From: Odontocerum albicorne
Lineage: Eukaryota; Arthropoda; Insecta; Trichoptera; Odontoceridae
Assembly: GCA_949825065.1 (NCBI GenBank)
Contig: OX463839.1
Location: 30,203,540 to 30,267,539 of the forward strand
DNA: 64,000 nt
Direction: 5' to 3'
The notes beneath the pieces are model-generated. The model made no database searches and was not told where the DNA came from. It saw nothing but the letters and a program-made list of their open reading frames with translations. Position 1 is the stretch's first letter, and the number at the start of each line of letters is the position of its first letter. Position numbers and translations under genes: made by a program. Shown here piece after piece: positions 62,503 through 64,000 of this stretch.

Positions 62503-64000
62503 TTTCCTATTTGTACAAGATTATTAGTCTTTTGATAATATTGAGGCAAAAAACTAAAATTTCCTTTTGCTACACAAACACATTTACACCACAATTCACA
62601 CAGTGAACTGCACCCCACAATACATCAAAAAAATAAATAACACCTTAAAGTGCAAAGGGCGCCTCACCCGTTTCACTATAGATATCGTGCTTCTCACTCT
62701 CTAATAATGGCCGTGAACTAATGAAGTATACGCCAGTGTCAAGTGACGTTCACTTCATGAGATCTTGTTAGTGCAGGTTCACATATGTGACATGTCGGCA
62801 CACTGAGTTGCCGAGTTCGTACTATTTTGAGTAAAATCACATTCTATTTTAATTAACTTTTTGTATTCATGGGTGTGCCTTTTTAGAGTTTTATACGCTT
62901 ATTGTAAGACTTTCAAAATAGTTAACATCAGATTACATTTCGATGAACCGATTTTATATATAAAACAAAATTAAGGCAAAATAACATTGTGCTTGAGGTT
63001 AAATTCCGTACTTTAAAAAAAAACATATTTTTGGTTTGCTGAAATAGAGTAAGTCATCTAAATATATCATATGTGATATATACTTAAAGATATCTATCCA
63101 TATGCATCATTCATCTACGTCAATGAATTGTCAAAACTAGGTACGTCATTATACCCATTGAAACATTCATATATTTTAAGAATTACATCAAAATAATTGC
63201 TGTCCATACCTACAGTATAACTATAATTAATATTTAAATTAATCGGCAATGGGGACCAGGAGTTATAAGTAGGACATTGTAAAAAGTGTGAATGAGGCCA
63301 AAACGAGATTTATCCCTTTAAGTTGCATGCAAAGGTTAAGACCTACACATTACTTTTTCATTGGTACGTATAATTTTGAGGGTGTGGTTGTTTTATGTAC
63401 CTTACTTAGGTCACAAGTAAACTCGAGCAACATAAGGGAAGGTCTAGTGGATGGATAGGAAAAAAATAAACATATGTTTTTTCGGAATATTATCTTTTTT
63501 GCAAGCGTTGTTTTTAATTAATATATCAAAATATATTAATGTACAAATTTTAGACATAATACGAACACGCACTCGCGACGTACAATAAAATGAACAGCCT
63601 TATAAACTAATAAAAATATAGCTCTATTTTTTTATTTATTAGGTACACATCGCCACACCACGTATGCCATATTAATGTAACATTTAAACACATTATCTTT
63701 ACTATACTATGTATTTCTTATAAACGAATATAAATAAGACTTCTTAATTTTAGTTTACTAGGCATATATCGCCTAATACCTTATAAACGAATAATATAAT
63801 TTTTAGTGATAAATGTTGATATTTGTTTAATTGTTTTTAATAGTTTACGATAATTGAATATGTAATAAAATGTATTAGAAATTTCAATACAAATACTAAC
63901 TTAGACTTATTAAATTGGAAGGAAAATTATAATGTTAAAATAACATGGAATGATAAAAATAACAATCAGTGACTGAAAAAAATAAAATGAGGCATTGGTG
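62503..64000. other. ABHD16A upstream region and AT-rich DNA
   Basis: Presumably holds the ABHD16A promoter (minus strand), but I see no TATA box I would defend. AAGTGACGTTCACTT at 62738-62752 is nearly palindromic and contains TGACGT, the core of a CRE/ATF-type site. 63600-63800 has short repeats of CTTATAAACGAATA type. Confidence 0.3.

Noticed and set aside
62738..62752. CRE/ATF-like site upstream of ABHD16A
   Set aside because: One short TGACGT-containing near-palindrome is expected by chance at this scale; mentioned only as a note in the upstream region.

Overview
This is a eukaryotic, almost certainly insect, chromosome segment. It is AT-rich, its genes have introns with GT/AG borders, it is crowded with DD34D mariner transposons, and its two recognisable host genes are animal genes. 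A hemipteran is a reasonable guess, but the sequence does not prove the order.

Host genes. (1) A hippo (MST1/2) serine/threonine kinase gene occupies about 29.8-47.6 kb on the + strand. Eight coding exons can be placed by splice sites and reading frame (29810-30068, 30692-30919, 33628-33946, 36469-36599, 40055-40223, 43643-43907, 45669-45798, 47405-47563). They join in frame into about 552 residues: a kinase domain, a linker with Thr-Met motifs and a C-terminal SARAH domain. Only the extreme N terminus is missing; its exon lies upstream and I could not place it. (2) An ABHD16A-type phosphatidylserine lipase (505 aa, one uninterrupted exon) lies at 60985-62502 on the - strand.

Everything else that can be recognised is mobile DNA. 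There are at least 13 mariner copies or clear remnants in about eight families, most with TA target-site duplications and readable terminal inverted repeats (TIRs), plus one tiny doubtful remnant. A 2.8 kb TTAA-flanked element at 52646-55432 carries an intact 578-residue transposase and looks like a Kolobok-type element. Two non-autonomous piggyBac-like elements with TTAA duplications lie at 24771-25271 and 37536-38449. There is also a hAT/ZBED-like fragment, many 3' fragments of non-LTR retrotransposons, tRNA-derived SINE-like copies, fold-back repeats and several tandem repeats.

Layout. 1-29.3 kb is a transposon graveyard with no host gene that I can name. 29.8-47.6 kb is hippo; its larger introns are filled with transposons, some nested. 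47.6-60.6 kb is intergenic and contains the Kolobok-type element and three mariners. 61-62.5 kb is ABHD16A, and 62.5-64 kb is AT-rich with nothing recognisable.

The most informative structure is the layering of insertions. A piggyBac-like element sits inside a mariner that abuts a hAT fragment within a hippo intron. The Kolobok-type element sits in a repeat whose empty relative lies at 32.2 kb. Several mariner families have copies sharing the same inactivating lesion, which suggests they were moved by transposase made elsewhere. I did not find a clearly new multi-gene biological system.
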